Notes under the pieces: generated by a model
The model's input: the letters and a program-made list of their open reading frames with translations, nothing else
Database searches by the model: none
What the model was told of the DNA's origin: nothing
Program-made: the position numbers and the translations under genes
Origin: Erythrophleum ivorense
Lineage: Eukaryota; Streptophyta; Magnoliopsida; Fabales; Fabaceae
DNA length: 64,000 nt
Direction: 5' to 3'
NCBI GenBank assembly: GCA_026724425.1
Contig: JAIUCV010000400.1
Coordinates: 372,001-436,000 of the forward strand
In this document: positions 35,501 to 48,057 of the stretch, piece by piece
Numbering within the stretch: the first letter of the stretch is position 1
Layout of the letters: each line of letters starts with the position of its first letter

Positions 35501-38500
35501 GGTATCAGAGCAAAACCTCAATCCACCTATGCAATCATTGTGTCTTGGAATTTGTTTCCCCTTTGATTCTGCATCATTCTCTTTGTTGTTCTCCTTCGTT
35601 TCCCCTTATTTTCAAGTCACCAAAAACAACTCAAATTTTAGTGTTCTCAAAGTTACTCAAAAAATATTTCAAAACTCTCAAAAAATTCTATCTTGTAGCT
35701 ATCGAATGTTTGTTGGCATCACACAAACACCTCTCCTCTTCATACAGTGCTGGTCTGCTGGCACTTGAAGCCATTCCTGTTATTGTTGTGATGCACCACC
35801 ACTCGCTGCCGGATGGTTGGCACATCATAGTTCAATGAATTTCAACAGTTTTGTGCTGTTAAAGTTTAGAATTTTCTGTGGATTATTATTATTAAAATAA
35901 TCAACAGTATGTCAAATATAGAGGGTATGATGATTAATGGAGATGAGATTACTACTCATCCAGAGATAATTCTAATTGGAGTTATGAACAACCACAGCTG
36001 CAAGGATTTTGCATGGATGATGACTTTGCTAGTTTTATGAAAAAAGCATTAGAGGAAGTCAAAGGTGGAATTCAAGAAATTAAAGATGAAGTTTGTGTCC
36101 TATGTACACATGGGAACAAACTCAAGGAAAATTTTTCAACAAATAGAAAAAGTGTTTGAAGCAGTGAAGCTTGCAGAGACAGAGCTTGAAGAGATAAATC
36201 TTGAAGAGATGGAGCCTATCAAAGTTGAGATTGTTCAAGAGGATAATAATATTGAAGTTGTTACTCATTCCTAACATAGATGAAGAAATCAACAATACTG
36301 ATGTTGTTGATAAGCCTCTACATACAAAATTTTTTGTGTTTGTTACGCCTGAAGAATTTGTCAATACAAAATTATTGCTGATTTCATCACTGCAACCACC
36401 ACTGCCTACTGCGACCCGCATTTTGTTGATACTTTGTCACTACAATGAAATATAGACGAGAATAATGTAGGATAAGAAGATAACTATTTTGATTATTTTA
36501 TTGATTATATGTATTTTATTATTTGGGATAATTCTGATTTGTAATTAATTATACTGAAGTAACTTAGGATCAGGTAGGAGTTATCAGTTTTGGTGTTTGA
36601 GATAGGGAATTGTTATCCCTTCTTATTATTTGGCTAGGATTTGGATTTATATTTCAGTATTCTAGTAGGATTAGGATTTTTTATTTTTGTTGCCTATAAA
36701 TAGTTATCTGGTTAGTCATTATTGTTACCTGTTTTCTTATTGATTAATAATATTGAGATTTTAAGATTATTCAGAAAGTTCTCTGTGAGTTGTCCTGTTG
36801 GTTCCTATTGGTTCTACACCAGTTATTATTGATCTGATTGTGAATTTTCCCTGCGTTGCTTGCAATGAAGAGGCAGCAGGTCCTTTCCATAGGAATACTT
36901 TAGAAGTGAACCTGATTATACATTTTAGATGTTAGCAACTTGAGATGATGTGTGCTCTTGTTGTCTTCCCTTGTTTGCTTATCTGTCTCCATCTATTAAT
37001 TATTCAACCTTCAGTATCTTTAACTCTATATTCTTATAAAAGTCAATGTCATACACGTTCATCTTATTGTTCAGTGGTTGAACAATTGTGTTGGAAGGAA
37101 GAATTACATCACATTCGTGTGCCTTATGGCAGCAAGCCTTGTTTGGGTAAGATGACAAAAAGATGATTATTCTTAATCCACTTTTTTTCTTCATTTCTAC
37201 ATAAGAAATACCTTCCACATTAGAATTCTGTAATTTTCTTACTTCATATGCAAGGATTTTGCAGCTTATAGTTGAATTTGGAGTTGGGATTGCTGTGCTT
37301 GTCCGATGCTTTGTTGATAAAAGGGGTACAGAAAATCAGATTGCTGAAAAACTTGGGATTGGATTCTCCCAGGCCCCTTTTGCTACAATAGTGGTATAGT
37401 CACTCTCTTTTTCCTTTGGTGTTTCATTCTCCGTTTCTGTTTTGGATTTTCAGATGGGATTTTAAGATCTTTGTGACTGGAAGATGATCAGACCTCTAAT
37501 TTAGTCTAACGGTCATAGTGATATTTGTCATCTGCAAGTAGTACTAGCGTGTTGTAGTACTCTTGATGTGATTCTTATTCCTTTCTTGATGTAATGTAAG
37601 AATAGCAAGAATCTTTGACTAACTTTACCTAAACAGTGACTTTTTTCCTGAATGTTGCTTTTTGTATGATATATGAATTTTGTTTGCTGGAACACCATAT
37701 ATTGGGCCTTGCATTAGTTTACCAATTCTCCTGTGTGCTTCTATTTTTGCATATTGCATTTTTAGCTTACCAAAACACTGAATTCACTCTGCTGATCCTG
37801 GCTGTGTTTGGCTCCAAATATAACATTATGTGTCTCTATTTACATTTGATGTGTGTTGCTTGCCTTACTTCATTGTTAGTCAATTAAATGTTATGCTGAT
37901 TTATTGTTTATTATTGATTTTATTCTTTTAGAATACTGGTATACTGGTATTTTCTTGAATATGCTTCAGTTGTGTTTGCTGGAAACTATTCTGCATACTC
38001 TTAAATGATAATGTTTTCCCTTATTTAAGTTAAATGTGATTAGTTAAGTAACTGAAGGCATGCATCACTGCATTACAAAATTTTGAAATGTTGAACAGGC
38101 AATATGCACGGCTGTTTCCTTGCTGGCCACTGTACCTTTGGGAGAATTATTCCTTTTCCATATGATCCTGATTCGAAAGGTATCTTCAATTCTTCATGAA
38201 CTTTTCCTACCTACTGACAACTGTATATATATTGTAAGCTATCATTTTCTTTACCAGGGTATCACAGCATATGAGTATGTTCTTGCCATGAGAACTCTAA
38301 GTGAGCCTGGACCTTCAGTGGATGGGAGTGAACAGCAAAGTCTACCATCTTCTCCTACTAGTTCAGCTGTGACTGCAATAAGTGGAAGAAGCTCTGTTGG
38401 AATGAGTCTGCAATACAAAGGTGCTTGGTGTACGCCTCCAAGAATTTTTATGGACCACCAGGTATTTCCATCTCTGGATAATGGCCTGGATTTCATTAAA

Positions 38501-39928
38501 GGATATTTACCTCTCTTGTTACATTAAGTATAGTCACTTACAGTGATAGATAAGTAAGGAGAGTTGAGTCAAGTAAAATAGTTCTCAAAACTTTTACTAT
38601 TTAATATGGAAAGCCATTTTTCTTCTGGTTGCTCTGCAAATATGTGCTTTATTTGTGTTTATGTACAAGGCTAAAGAGCATTATATATCCTTTCCCAAAG
38701 TTAATGGAAATAAACAAGTGCTAGAATTTAATGATGAAGGTATCGATTGTGTCATTAATTAAGATTATAATAATAACAATATATGGTGGTGGTACCCACC
38801 AATGTAAGCAGCTAGCAACAATTTTCAAATTCAGTGTTCTGCATCAATTTTGTGTCTCGTTTCCAGTTTTTAGTTCATGTTGTGTACCTTTCTCATAACA
38901 ATTACCATCAAGGGAAAAGGGAGAATGTGGTGTGTCATGCTGATAATTTAAAATGTATATTCTATTTGGTGTATTCCCTTTAGAGATGTTATGCACAATC
39001 CATTCTGGAATAAGTTAACTGTCTGGTCTATGATAAGCAGGAGGAAATTATACCACATTTGGGGCCTGGACGCCTACCATCCACTGTTGATCCAGATGCA
39101 ATACAGCCACCTGACAAGGAAAAGAAATTAAACCAGCGTCCTGTGCGAATCAGTGCATGGAAACTTGCAAAATTGGATTCTAATGAGGCAGCTAAGGCAG
39201 CTGCAAAAGCTAGAGCATCATCATCTGTGCTTCGTCCTATTAGTTCTCGACCTTATCCATATGATGTTGATCATTTATCGGGTAGCAGTGTGAGTGGAAG
39301 AAGCAGTCCAGTTAGCAATCAAGGATCTCACAACAAAAATGCCAAAGCTGGGACGTCAAGGTCTTCTCCTTCCAAGGGCTCATGTCCACCTAGTCACACA
39401 AGCAAGGAAGACAGTATCAGTAACTTGAGCAGTCCTCAACACTCCATCTTAACTCCTTCGCCAATGCAGCAGCAGCAAAGTTCAAACACAGACCATTTTA
39501 ATCCCATGTATCAACAATCATCCGTAAATCAGTGGTCAGCTAAAGACAGGGAAGGAGGGAATGTAAATCCAGTTCATGTTGTCATGAGAAACAACGGCTT
39601 GGCTGTTGCAGAAAATAGAAGGTCGTCAGTGTTTTGGGATCAAGAAGCTGGGCGCTTTGTGACTTCATCAGGGCATAGCAGCAGTCAGATATCTGGAACA
39701 GAGTTACTGTACACTGGGCGTTCTATATTCTATGGAAGTCCTGTTGTGAATGAACAGCCACCTAGGGGAGCGAGAAATAGCAGCTTGGTAGCTGGTAATG
39801 TGGATAGAGATTCTACTTCTACATTAGGGGATTTTCAGCAAGCTAGATCGCACAGGGATAGAGGTGATCAGCTGCCCGTGTTTGTTCCTGGTTATTCCCA
39901 GCAAAACAAGTTCCCTTTTAGGCACTAG
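32559..39928 (+). CDS. PAT22: DHHC-type protein S-acyltransferase (PAT21/PAT22-like)
   Basis: Ten coding exons, all in phase: 32559-32603, 33601-33714, 33831-33951, 34289-34473, 34898-34966, 37075-37146, 37265-37393, 38099-38179, 38258-38461, 39041-39928. They give 635 codons plus TAG. The enzyme attaches palmitate to cysteines of membrane proteins. Seen: N-terminal M-A-R-R-H-G-W; two spans in exons 2-3; the D-P-A-D-P-G motif after span 2; and a Cys-rich domain C149-x2-C152, H162-C163, C166, C169, then D-H-H-C at 174-177 with acyl-accepting Cys177. The motif W-L-N-N-C-V-G-R-K-N-Y is encoded by the next exon. Two more spans lie in exons 7-8. The 295-residue Ser/Pro/Gln-rich C-terminal tail fits the long-tailed PAT21/22 class; which of the two is not certain. 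Intron 5 (34967-37074) carries an LTR element. Confidence 0.92.
35169..36821 (+). mobile_element. Non-autonomous LTR retrotransposon in intron 5 of the S-acyltransferase gene
   Basis: Direct repeats of about 330-356 bp (about 35169-35496 and 36466-36821) share many blocks, including A-G-A-A-G-A-T-A-A-C near the start and T-T-G-G-T-T-C-T-A-C near the end. A primer-binding site TGGTATCAGAGC (35500-35511) follows the left LTR. The right copy begins TGTAG and ends ACACCA. Possible duplications GTTGT (left) and GTTAT (36822-36826) match at 4 of 5 bases. The ~970-bp interior has no gag or pol similarity, so it is a LARD/TRIM-like element moved by proteins of others. It is in sense orientation in the intron. 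Confidence 0.8.
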
Positions 39929-40404
39929 ACTGCCCTGCCCGAGTCTTTCCACCATTTCTTTCCTCTAATTGTAGAGCCAGAGCCGGAGTCCAAGTTTATT
40001 GTTTTTATCTCCGCACATTATCTTGCATTTTGGATTTCTGACTCCTTCCTTGTTCCTTGTCGCCCCTACGTCTGCGTAGATAAATGCAGTGGCCATTCCA
40101 TCTGTACAGAGGACCTTTTCATTTTCCAAATTTGTTCGTTGCATGTAGAATTGGTGGATGGATATTTGGTAATTCTGAACATAAAAGATGGATTACTTGT
40201 CCATTTGATGTTTTCTAAGGTAAAAAGGATAGGATTATAATACATCATATAATTAATTATATCATATAGTAAGAGGAATAATGAGAGAAGAACGTAGTAT
40301 ATGGGGAAGCGGCGGTTGTTCCTCTCCGTACGTACGTTTTTGCGGCTGAATTCTGCATGTCATCAACAGGATTCGTGGGGCGTGAGGGCAAAAACATTGT
40401 TTTG
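39929..40404. other. 3' UTR and spacer after the S-acyltransferase gene
   Basis: Likely 3' UTR to about 40250, then about 150 bp to the first recognisable MLO relic. No other feature seen. Confidence 0.5.
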
Positions 40405-42435
40405 GAAGCGCTCTCCCCGGGGCAAGACAGCCAGATCAGACCCCTACTTGGGCTGTCGCTACCGTATGCTTAATTATTGTTCTTATTTCTATCGGATTGG
40501 ATGATGTTATACACAGAGCTGATAAGGAAAGGAGAGAGAGAGCTGATAATATTAAATGATTTTATTAATGATCAATTAAAAGAATTGTTTAATTTTAATT
40601 ATTAAGGATTTTATATAAAATTCAAAAGATCACTTTTAACAATTTAAAATAAAGATAATAATAAATTTTAATTCTAACAAAAAATGATTAAAATATTAAG
40701 TCTTAACAAAAAGATAATTAAAAATAACAAAATAATTAATAAAATGGAGTGATTTTAATATTAGTTCCTAATTCTAATTCTAATCAAAATTATTTTTCAT
40801 GTCAAAGATGGCAAAAAGACAAAGAAGCAAGTTTATGTGAGCATCACCAGTGATTAGCTTTTCCATGTCTTATAATTCGATTGACGGTGCAAATATACTT
40901 TTCCTTTTATCAGCAGATTGACTTAATAGTGCGTGACTGACCAATTTGCAGGTATGCTTCTTTCGACAATTTTATAGATCTCTTCGTAAGGCTGACTACT
41001 TAACCATGCGACATGGATTTGTGACTGTTAATATTTTCACCCAATGCATAGTGCTGTGTTACACTGTTTTACAAACAAATGTCCCACTTCATTCTTGTAG
41101 GCCATTTAACATCTGGAAGTAAGTTTGACTTCCAAACAGATATCAAGAGGTCGTCAGAAGACGATTTTAAGGTGGTTGTGGGGATCAGGTAATTTTGTCC
41201 ATTTTGCTATTTCAAGGCTCAATGTTATTAGTGATTTAGCTTCCTATGGTTGGTTAAAGGGTAGGTTTTCCATACTTATGATTTTGGCAGTCCATTGCTT
41301 TGGGGCATCAGTGGTGTTTTTCATGCTTGTAAATGTGGGTTTGTCGTTAACTTGGCTATCAATTGGTTTCTTTATTTGGCATTTAAATTTATGTGGAACA
41401 TGATTGGAAACTTGTTTTTAGGATGAAATGCCATGTTATGGGTGTCTTCTCTTCCACCAGTAGTGAGTCGCTTTTTTCCTCTACCAAGGTTATTGTACAG
41501 TTAAGGAGGAAGAAGGAATTAACAATTGAATTACTTGAAGGTGATTCTAGCTGTTTGGAACAAAGCTTCAGGAAATTATAACCAGAATGGCACTTGAAAT
41601 AAAAGAGAGGCATGCTGTAGTGCAAGGGATCCCCCTTGTGCAAGTCTCTGACAAGCATTTTTGGTTCGGCCCCAACTAGTTCTTTATCTAATCCATTTTG
41701 TCCTCTTTCAGGTATACAATTGTCTTTGTCTTATACAGTTTTAGTGGCTTCATACAAATTAAGATGTTCTAGCAACCTGATTTTTTTTTTTCCTTTTAAG
41801 TGCCCAGAATGCGTTTGAACCAACATAGCGCTTGTGGACGTGGGTAATAATTGTTCCCACTTTCCTCCTCTTATTTTTTTATGATTGGTGCTGGAAATCT
41901 TAAAACAATTGCTGTGGGTGCAGTATGAGTTTGGCTTGAGATATTGCTTTCATGAGGATCTTGATATTCTCACTGTCAGAATTATTGTTGGGTAAGTCAT
42001 ATCCAATTCCAATGATGCATATGAAAAGTTACATAGAAGTTTGTGTTACGATATATTAAAGTTGTATGGGCTCGATTATACAGTAAGATATTAGCGAAGC
42101 AATTAGAAAATAATGGCAACGTATGAGTGATAGAATGCTTAACTGGGATATGCAGAGTAGGAGTTCAAATAGTGAGCAGCTACGTGACACTTCCACTGTA
42201 TGCGCTGGTGACTCAGGAGTGCAGTGAATTATTTGTTGAAAAGAAAAGGAATGAATGAAATAAAGAATTGATATAGGAAAGGGGTTGTGGTTAAAATGTT
42301 GCAGATGGGATCAACGATGAAGAAGTCAATATTATATTTGATGATCAAACATCGAAAGCATAGATGAATTGGCATAAGAATGTTCAACTGAAGAAGAAAA
42401 ACTCGGGGGGAACGATCTCCTAATCGAGCAGCGGA
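40405..42435 (+). pseudogene. MLO family pseudogene 2, heavily deleted
   Basis: Relics in order: an N-terminal block with D-Q-T-P-T-W-A-V-A-T-V-C (40434-40470); an exon 40952 to about 41030 reading V-C-F-F-R-Q-F-Y, then A-D-Y-L-T-M-R-H-G-F; 41101-41187 ending D-D-F-K-V-V-V-G-I; about 41924-41990 with Y-E-F-G-L-R-Y-C-F-H-E-D; 42154 to about 42218 with S-S-Y-V-T-L-P-L-Y-A-L-V-T-Q; and a C-terminal exon from 42304 starting M-G-S-T-M-K-K-S. Missing: everything between the first block and V-C-F-F, plus the central spans. In the last exon a frameshift and a TAG interrupt the calmodulin-binding helix (W-H-K-N-V-Q-L-K-K-K). The donor after the L-V-T-Q exon is GA instead of GT. This is a second decayed MLO gene, diverged from pseudogene 1. 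Confidence 0.88.
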
Positions 42436-42793
42436 ACCGGCAAACCCAACTGGATCATCGGACCCTAAACAGAGGACCGCAGCAATCTCAACAAACGTCG
42501 ATGTGGCGAGGCGAGCCCAGGCGCAGGGGTCGAACAGCCTCTTTCTGATTACAAGTGTTGTACCTATTCATTTCGTATAATCGTGTCAATATCAACTCAA
42601 GTATCATGGATGAAACGAAACGCAGGGAGCATACAGAAAGGCAAGGAAGGGCACGTGGGTAATTTCCTTACTAATAGACAAGCCTAGGCTTGGATTGGAT
42701 GGGATGGGGTTGGATAGGAAGGAAGGGGCCTATATTTGGGCGGTTTAAAAGGACCCTACGGTGGCCTCTAGAGTGTAAACTGTATCAAATGCC

Positions 42794-44463
42794 ATGGCTA
42801 CCATAATAAGCAAGTTTGATCATGGCGGTGGTGTGCTTCAACTGCCTACCAGCGCTACCACTTCCACCAACACCAACCAATTACAGAGCGCTAAGCAATT
42901 GGAGCTGCTATCGATATCGAGAAGGTCGACGGCGCTTCTGATTTCATGCTCGCCTTTCAACTTTCTTTGCCTCTCTCCTCCCCCGCTCCACGCTCGAGAG
43001 AGACGTAACAAGAAAACCATCCCCCTTCAAGACTACCTTACTTCCCGTTAAGTTCCCTCTTCTTCATTTTTCCTTTAATTTCATTTTTACTGCCTAATTC
43101 ACCAAATATTCTTTCAGCTTTCTTTAATAACCCCTCACATTGTACAAGTTTATGGAAAACTGATGGATTGGTTCATACACTACCTCATATGGCAGTTCAT
43201 GATGCGCAACTCATTCTCTTGAGTACTGGCTGGGTATTTCATTTCAGTAAACAACACAATACTTAGCTCTATTTCATTCCGGTCCTTTTTTAGTCCTAGT
43301 TTATTTAGCAACAACTTCAACAAAATGGTATCTGCCCTCACCAACATTTCTTATAGCCACTTATCTTGAGAGACTTTCAATGTGCTTTTATTTTTGCACA
43401 ACTAAAGCATATAAAGCTAGAAATGCATTGATTACTGGTAGTTGTAAGCCCAACAAAATTGTGCTAGAGGTGTTGAAGTGTATTCAATTGTAATTTGAGG
43501 TTCAGAAACTTGGCTTACCTGCTAATGTTTGTGATGTTTTATCCAGTTGATGGATTGAAATACTATGATTTGGTTGAGGGAAAGGGGCCGATAGCCAAGA
43601 AAGGATCAACTGTACAGGTTAAAAGCAGAAGATGTTATAATTATCTTCATGTTCGTTTTTTGCTCATAATTTACCATTGGCTCCTCACTCACAGGTACAC
43701 TTTGACTGCCTATATCGTGGAATTACAGCTGTATCTAGCAGAGAATCTAAACTCCTTGCTGGAAATCGTATTATAGCTCAGGTTCTGTTCTTTAACTTGC
43801 CCTTGGTGGTTTCTGTGTTGTGAGACAAATGCGAGTATCTACTTGCTAATGCATGCTTTGTGCTTCTAAAAGCCTTACGAGTTCGTGGTGGGAGCTCCAC
43901 CAGGAAAGGAACGGAAACGTGAATTTGTAGACAACCCAAATGGTCTATTCTCAGCACAAGCAGCACCAAAACCTCCGCCTGCTATGTATTCAGTAACTGA
44001 AGGGATGCGAGCAGGTGGAAAGGTGATGGAGACATCCCTATTTATCCTGTAGCTAGCGTTTCATCTAATTCAGTTCCCAGTTATCAACATGTTTTATTGA
44101 ATGCTTGCAGCGAATTGTGATTGTTCCTCCAGAGAAGGGGTACGACCAAAAGGGAATGAATGAGATTCCGGTAAAGCCCTCCTTCTTTATCCATTTGTTG
44201 CACCCTTTACTGTTGTAATGTCCTCTTTTTTATTGACTATTGAATCAATTTATTCTTCATAAGAGCAGAAATGCTAGTGGGGAGTTGTGTTCATGAAAAT
44301 TGCATTGGCATTTGTATCAAACTTGCCAAAAACATAAACTTCATTCTTTTACTTATTCTTGAAACATTAACGTGTTTGCTAAAAGTCGCTCATGTTCTTG
44401 CAGCCTGGAGCTACATTTGAACTAAATATTGAACTTTTGCAAGTAGTACCGACTGAAAAGTGA
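42794..44463 (+). CDS. FKBP18: FKBP-type peptidyl-prolyl isomerase, chloroplastic (FKBP18)
   Basis: Six exons in phase: 42794-43046, 43547-43617, 43695-43781, 43873-44022, 44111-44170, 44404-44463. They give 226 codons plus TGA. FK506-binding-type isomerases catalyse cis-trans isomerisation of Xaa-Pro bonds; FKBP18 belongs to the plastid set, several members of which are in the thylakoid lumen. Seen: a transit-peptide-like N-terminus rich in Ser, Thr and Leu (about 1-80), then D-G-L-K-Y-Y-D-L-V-E-G-K-G-P. Next come V-H-F-D-C-L-Y-R-G, a family-specific long loop with E-R-K-R-E-F-V-D-N-P-N-G-L-F, and V-I-V-P-P-E-K-G-Y and P-P-G-A-T-F-E-L-N-I-E-L-L near the end. Length is close to the Arabidopsis protein (At1g20810). 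The long loop and atypical active-site residues mean isomerase activity is not assured. Confidence 0.92.
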
Positions 44464-45294
44464 GATCGATTTGATTCTTGAGAAGAACTTGATAATTTAA
44501 CATCTTCATTATTCTTACCCTGTGATCCCACGGCCAGCTTTTCTTTTTTTCTTCTCTTTCTGGGGTGTGGGAAGGGGAACGGAGAGAAAATATGTGTTTT
44601 TTATTTTCTTCTCTTAAATGTCTGAAATATAAAGGGTCATTCTTTGGGATGATTCTTGTAATTTGTATTTGTTATTTACCATTAATCAGTGGCCTTCTGC
44701 AGTTTCCTTTCCGAGTACTCCTAAGACAACATTATCATATTTTCAGAGCCATCATCTTATCTTATCTTATTATTATTGTGATTTAGTATGAGACATCTTT
44801 ATTTGACAACAAAATTGAGGGAGCATCTTTGTCTCGAAATATGTGTGATTACTTCATTTGCAGATCCCATTGGGACAGAAGGATTAAAATTTGAGGAATG
44901 GTGATTATGTTCTTTTCCTTGTATATAAAATCTGAACCTGATTGATAAGGATTAGCACTGTGTTGTTGTTATGTCTTTGCTGATTTAAAACCAAAGTATC
45001 AAGTCCTTTAAAATTTGGCACATTAAAGTAGAAATATGTTTTAGTTTTTAATCATGATACTGACACTTTTTTTAAAATCTATGTTTGCTGTTAAACATTA
45101 TATACAAATTATTTATAATGATACAGTTAGTATTAAATAATGTTTTATTAATTTAATTAATCAAAAATGTATTTAGTTATCAAAGAAAAAAATTGTATTT
45201 TAAAATAAAAAAAATAACTTAAATTGCATGATACAATATGAATATCAATACTGTAATTTTAATTTGTTGAAAAAAAAAATCATGAAAATTACAG
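44464..45294. other. FKBP18 3' UTR and spacer
   Basis: Likely 3' UTR to about 44950, then AT-rich spacer up to the retroelement. Nothing else recognised. Confidence 0.5.
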
Positions 45295-45497
45295 TGTAGT
45301 CTAAGCACAGAAATCTTAACAGAAAAATGAGATAAAAGAAAGAGGAGGATGAAAGATGGTGTATTATTCATGTTGAGTGTTCGGTACAATAGTTATATAT
45401 AGAAGGGTGAAATAATAATTAGCAATAACTAATTCTGACGTCTATAACTAAATTGTACATCCACTTGGTATACTTATACAGCCTGTTGTAATCTACA
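45295..45497 (-). repeat. 3' LTR of the minus-strand Copia element
   Basis: 203 bp, TGTAG...CTACA with a perfect 5-bp terminal inverted repeat, next to a polypurine tract at 45498-45508 (minus-strand reading). Confidence 0.75.
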
Positions 45498-45499
45498 TC

Positions 45500-45740
45500 C
45501 CCCCTCATAGTCATGGGAGAGTAACTCTCTGCTCTGAGCGTGCTTCTCGGAATAGAAAATTGAGAACTAGATATCAATTTAGTCAGGATATTGGCAGCCA
45601 GCTTATGGGAAGGGATATGTCTCACATCGATTGGCTTCTCAATGAGTTTCTCTCGAACACAGTGCAGGTTTAATTCAAGATGCCTTTTTTTGGCATAAAG
45701 AATGGGATTAGCACTGAATAGAACCATACTCAGATTATCA
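45500..45740 (-). pseudogene. Copia RNase H C-terminal relic
   Basis: The minus-strand frame reads S-A-N-P-I-L-Y-A-K-K-R-H-L-E, then D-V-R-H-I-P-S-H-K-L-A-A-N-I-L-T-K. This is the H-I-P-S/T-x-x-x-x-A-D-x-x-T-K end of Copia RNase H (here A-N instead of A-D), just before the 3' LTR as expected. The upstream reverse transcriptase is absent. Confidence 0.8.
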
Positions 45741-48057
45741 CAATAGACAATATAGGACTTTGATTTTGAGCTTAATGAGGAGTGATTGCAGTCACGTTAT
45801 AGCTGTGATGGTGTTTGCTAAGCTTCCATACTCAACTTTAGTGCTAAGTTTTGATGTTGTTTGCTAAGCTTTGATTATGGATTGTTTCTTTCAACTAACT
45901 TTCATTTAGTATACAGAATCTTTTTTGATAAAAATAAAAAAATATTAAATGAAATGCAATTAAATCAATTACATTTAGTCATGATAAAGAAAGGAAAGTG
46001 CATTAATAAAGGGAATGCTTTTCTTTTTATTTATTTGATAAGATAGAAATAATAATAAAATAAAAAGTAAGTGATGACAAATAATTAAAATATTTTAAAA
46101 TTAAAAAAATAAATGCAAGAATGGATTTTTATATATAACTATAATTAATTTATTATTTTTATATAATTATTTAGATTTATAAAGTATTATTTTAATATAT
46201 TAATTTAATATTTATTAGTTTATTAATATATTTAAACATATATATATATATATATATATCAATGCATATGTTGCATTATATAAGCATTGCCAACTAAGTA
46301 TCAATTAGAATTGTTCGCCTAACAGTTAGTTATATCAATTTCAACTAATTGTTAATTAATTTCTTTTAATTTTTAATTTAATTTTATTAATTATATATGA
46401 TTTATTATTTTTAATATCAAATATTATTAAATATTACCAATTTTTTCTTTTACTTTTTAATGCCAAGCAAATTTTAGTTGCAAGTAAAATTTAATTTTTA
46501 TATTTAAATCAAATTTCAATATTTAAAGAGGTCATCATTTTTTTAAGTTATGCGAATTTAAAATACATAAAAAAATGAATTAGTCGTAAATTGTCATCTT
46601 TGATATAGTAGGAAAGAAGGACAAAATTACCCCTTATGAAGAAAGAAAAAAATTGTATAATTTTTTCTAGACAAAAATAAAATTGCCCTTAAAAATTTTA
46701 CTTTCAAATTAATAATTAAAGTATACAGAATAAAAAATAATGCTCATCAAATCAAAGTAAAGCCTAATCATTTGAGTCTCGACGTGGCGAGGTATGCATT
46801 GCTTTATAACTAAAGCGAAGCGAGTCGTTGGCTACTATTTTCTTTCTTATCAGGCCAAATATAGTTGAGAATGTTGTAAAATAATATTTATCAAATAATA
46901 ATCTTATTTTTTTAACTACTATTAATTATTTTTATAGGCTACAAAATAATATGTATTGTAATTAATTAATAATTTAAAAATATTATATTATATTTTTACA
47001 AATATTTATAATTTGTTATTTTTTATATTACAATTTTTTTAGTTTTAAGCTTTTGGTACAATATTTTTCTTGTTTTTCAATTATTCTTCTGGCTCTGTTC
47101 TTTTCCATTCATACTTGTTATTTTGTAGTTTCTCTTGCTTCATCTTGTCATGAATGTCAAAATTTGAATTTAGTAATGAAAAATCATATCTTAACATGAA
47201 CTCTAAAATCTAAATCTAACAATAAGTGCAGGAAAAATAACACTACACATTATATTGAAGATCACATAATGAGAGAAAAAAGAGAGGACCATATAACAAA
47301 AGAAAAATATAGGATAAATAAATGGGCTAGCCAGGTTATATGATTTGAGGGGCAAAAAAGCCATCACAAGTGCGTCCTTCAAAATATTGCTCAAAACTCA
47401 TGCCAAAAAAAAAAAATGCACAGGGTCATTACTTTCCCTTTCCTCTTCCAAATGTTGCAACCAAATACACTTGGCTATGGAATCCATTTAACTTTCATTT
47501 TCCAATATGGTACCAAATAGGGCTCTAAAGTTATAATATTGAATCAAGGAAGATGCAACTTCCTAAAGCTAACTTTTTATCACCAAATCTAAGGCCAGTC
47601 TAAATCACAAAATACAATGATGACAAGAATGAATGATTTTTTGAGAAGTCAATCAAATTTGTATTGGTTGTAAGGGGAATAAGTGCAACCAAATACCATT
47701 AATGAACTATAATCTTGTTTGTGGCCAAAAAGTCTTCCAAGAAGGGTTTGATATGTTAAGAGTGTAGTGGAAAGTCAATTAATGAGGTAGGTTGCCAATC
47801 TCTGGCCTCATCCTAATACTTTAGAGGAAGAGAAGAATTGGCAAGTAAGTTAGAGGCCATTTTTGTTTGGTGTTTGTGTTTCCTTCTAACTATTTCTTTC
47901 GGTTCATGGGTATGAAGGTAGCTTATTTGATAGATGATGCCATTTTAAGTGGGGTAGAGATACTGGCTTGTACTCTCCGCCTCTAATAGATTGGAAGGCT
48001 TTAAGAGTTTGGTAATAAGTTATGATTCAGTCAAGGCCTTGAATGCAAAAAAGTTTT

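Noticed and set aside
35410..35838. 142-codon ORF in the S-acyltransferase intron
   Set aside because: It spans the LTR end and primer-binding site of the retroelement; no conserved protein features.
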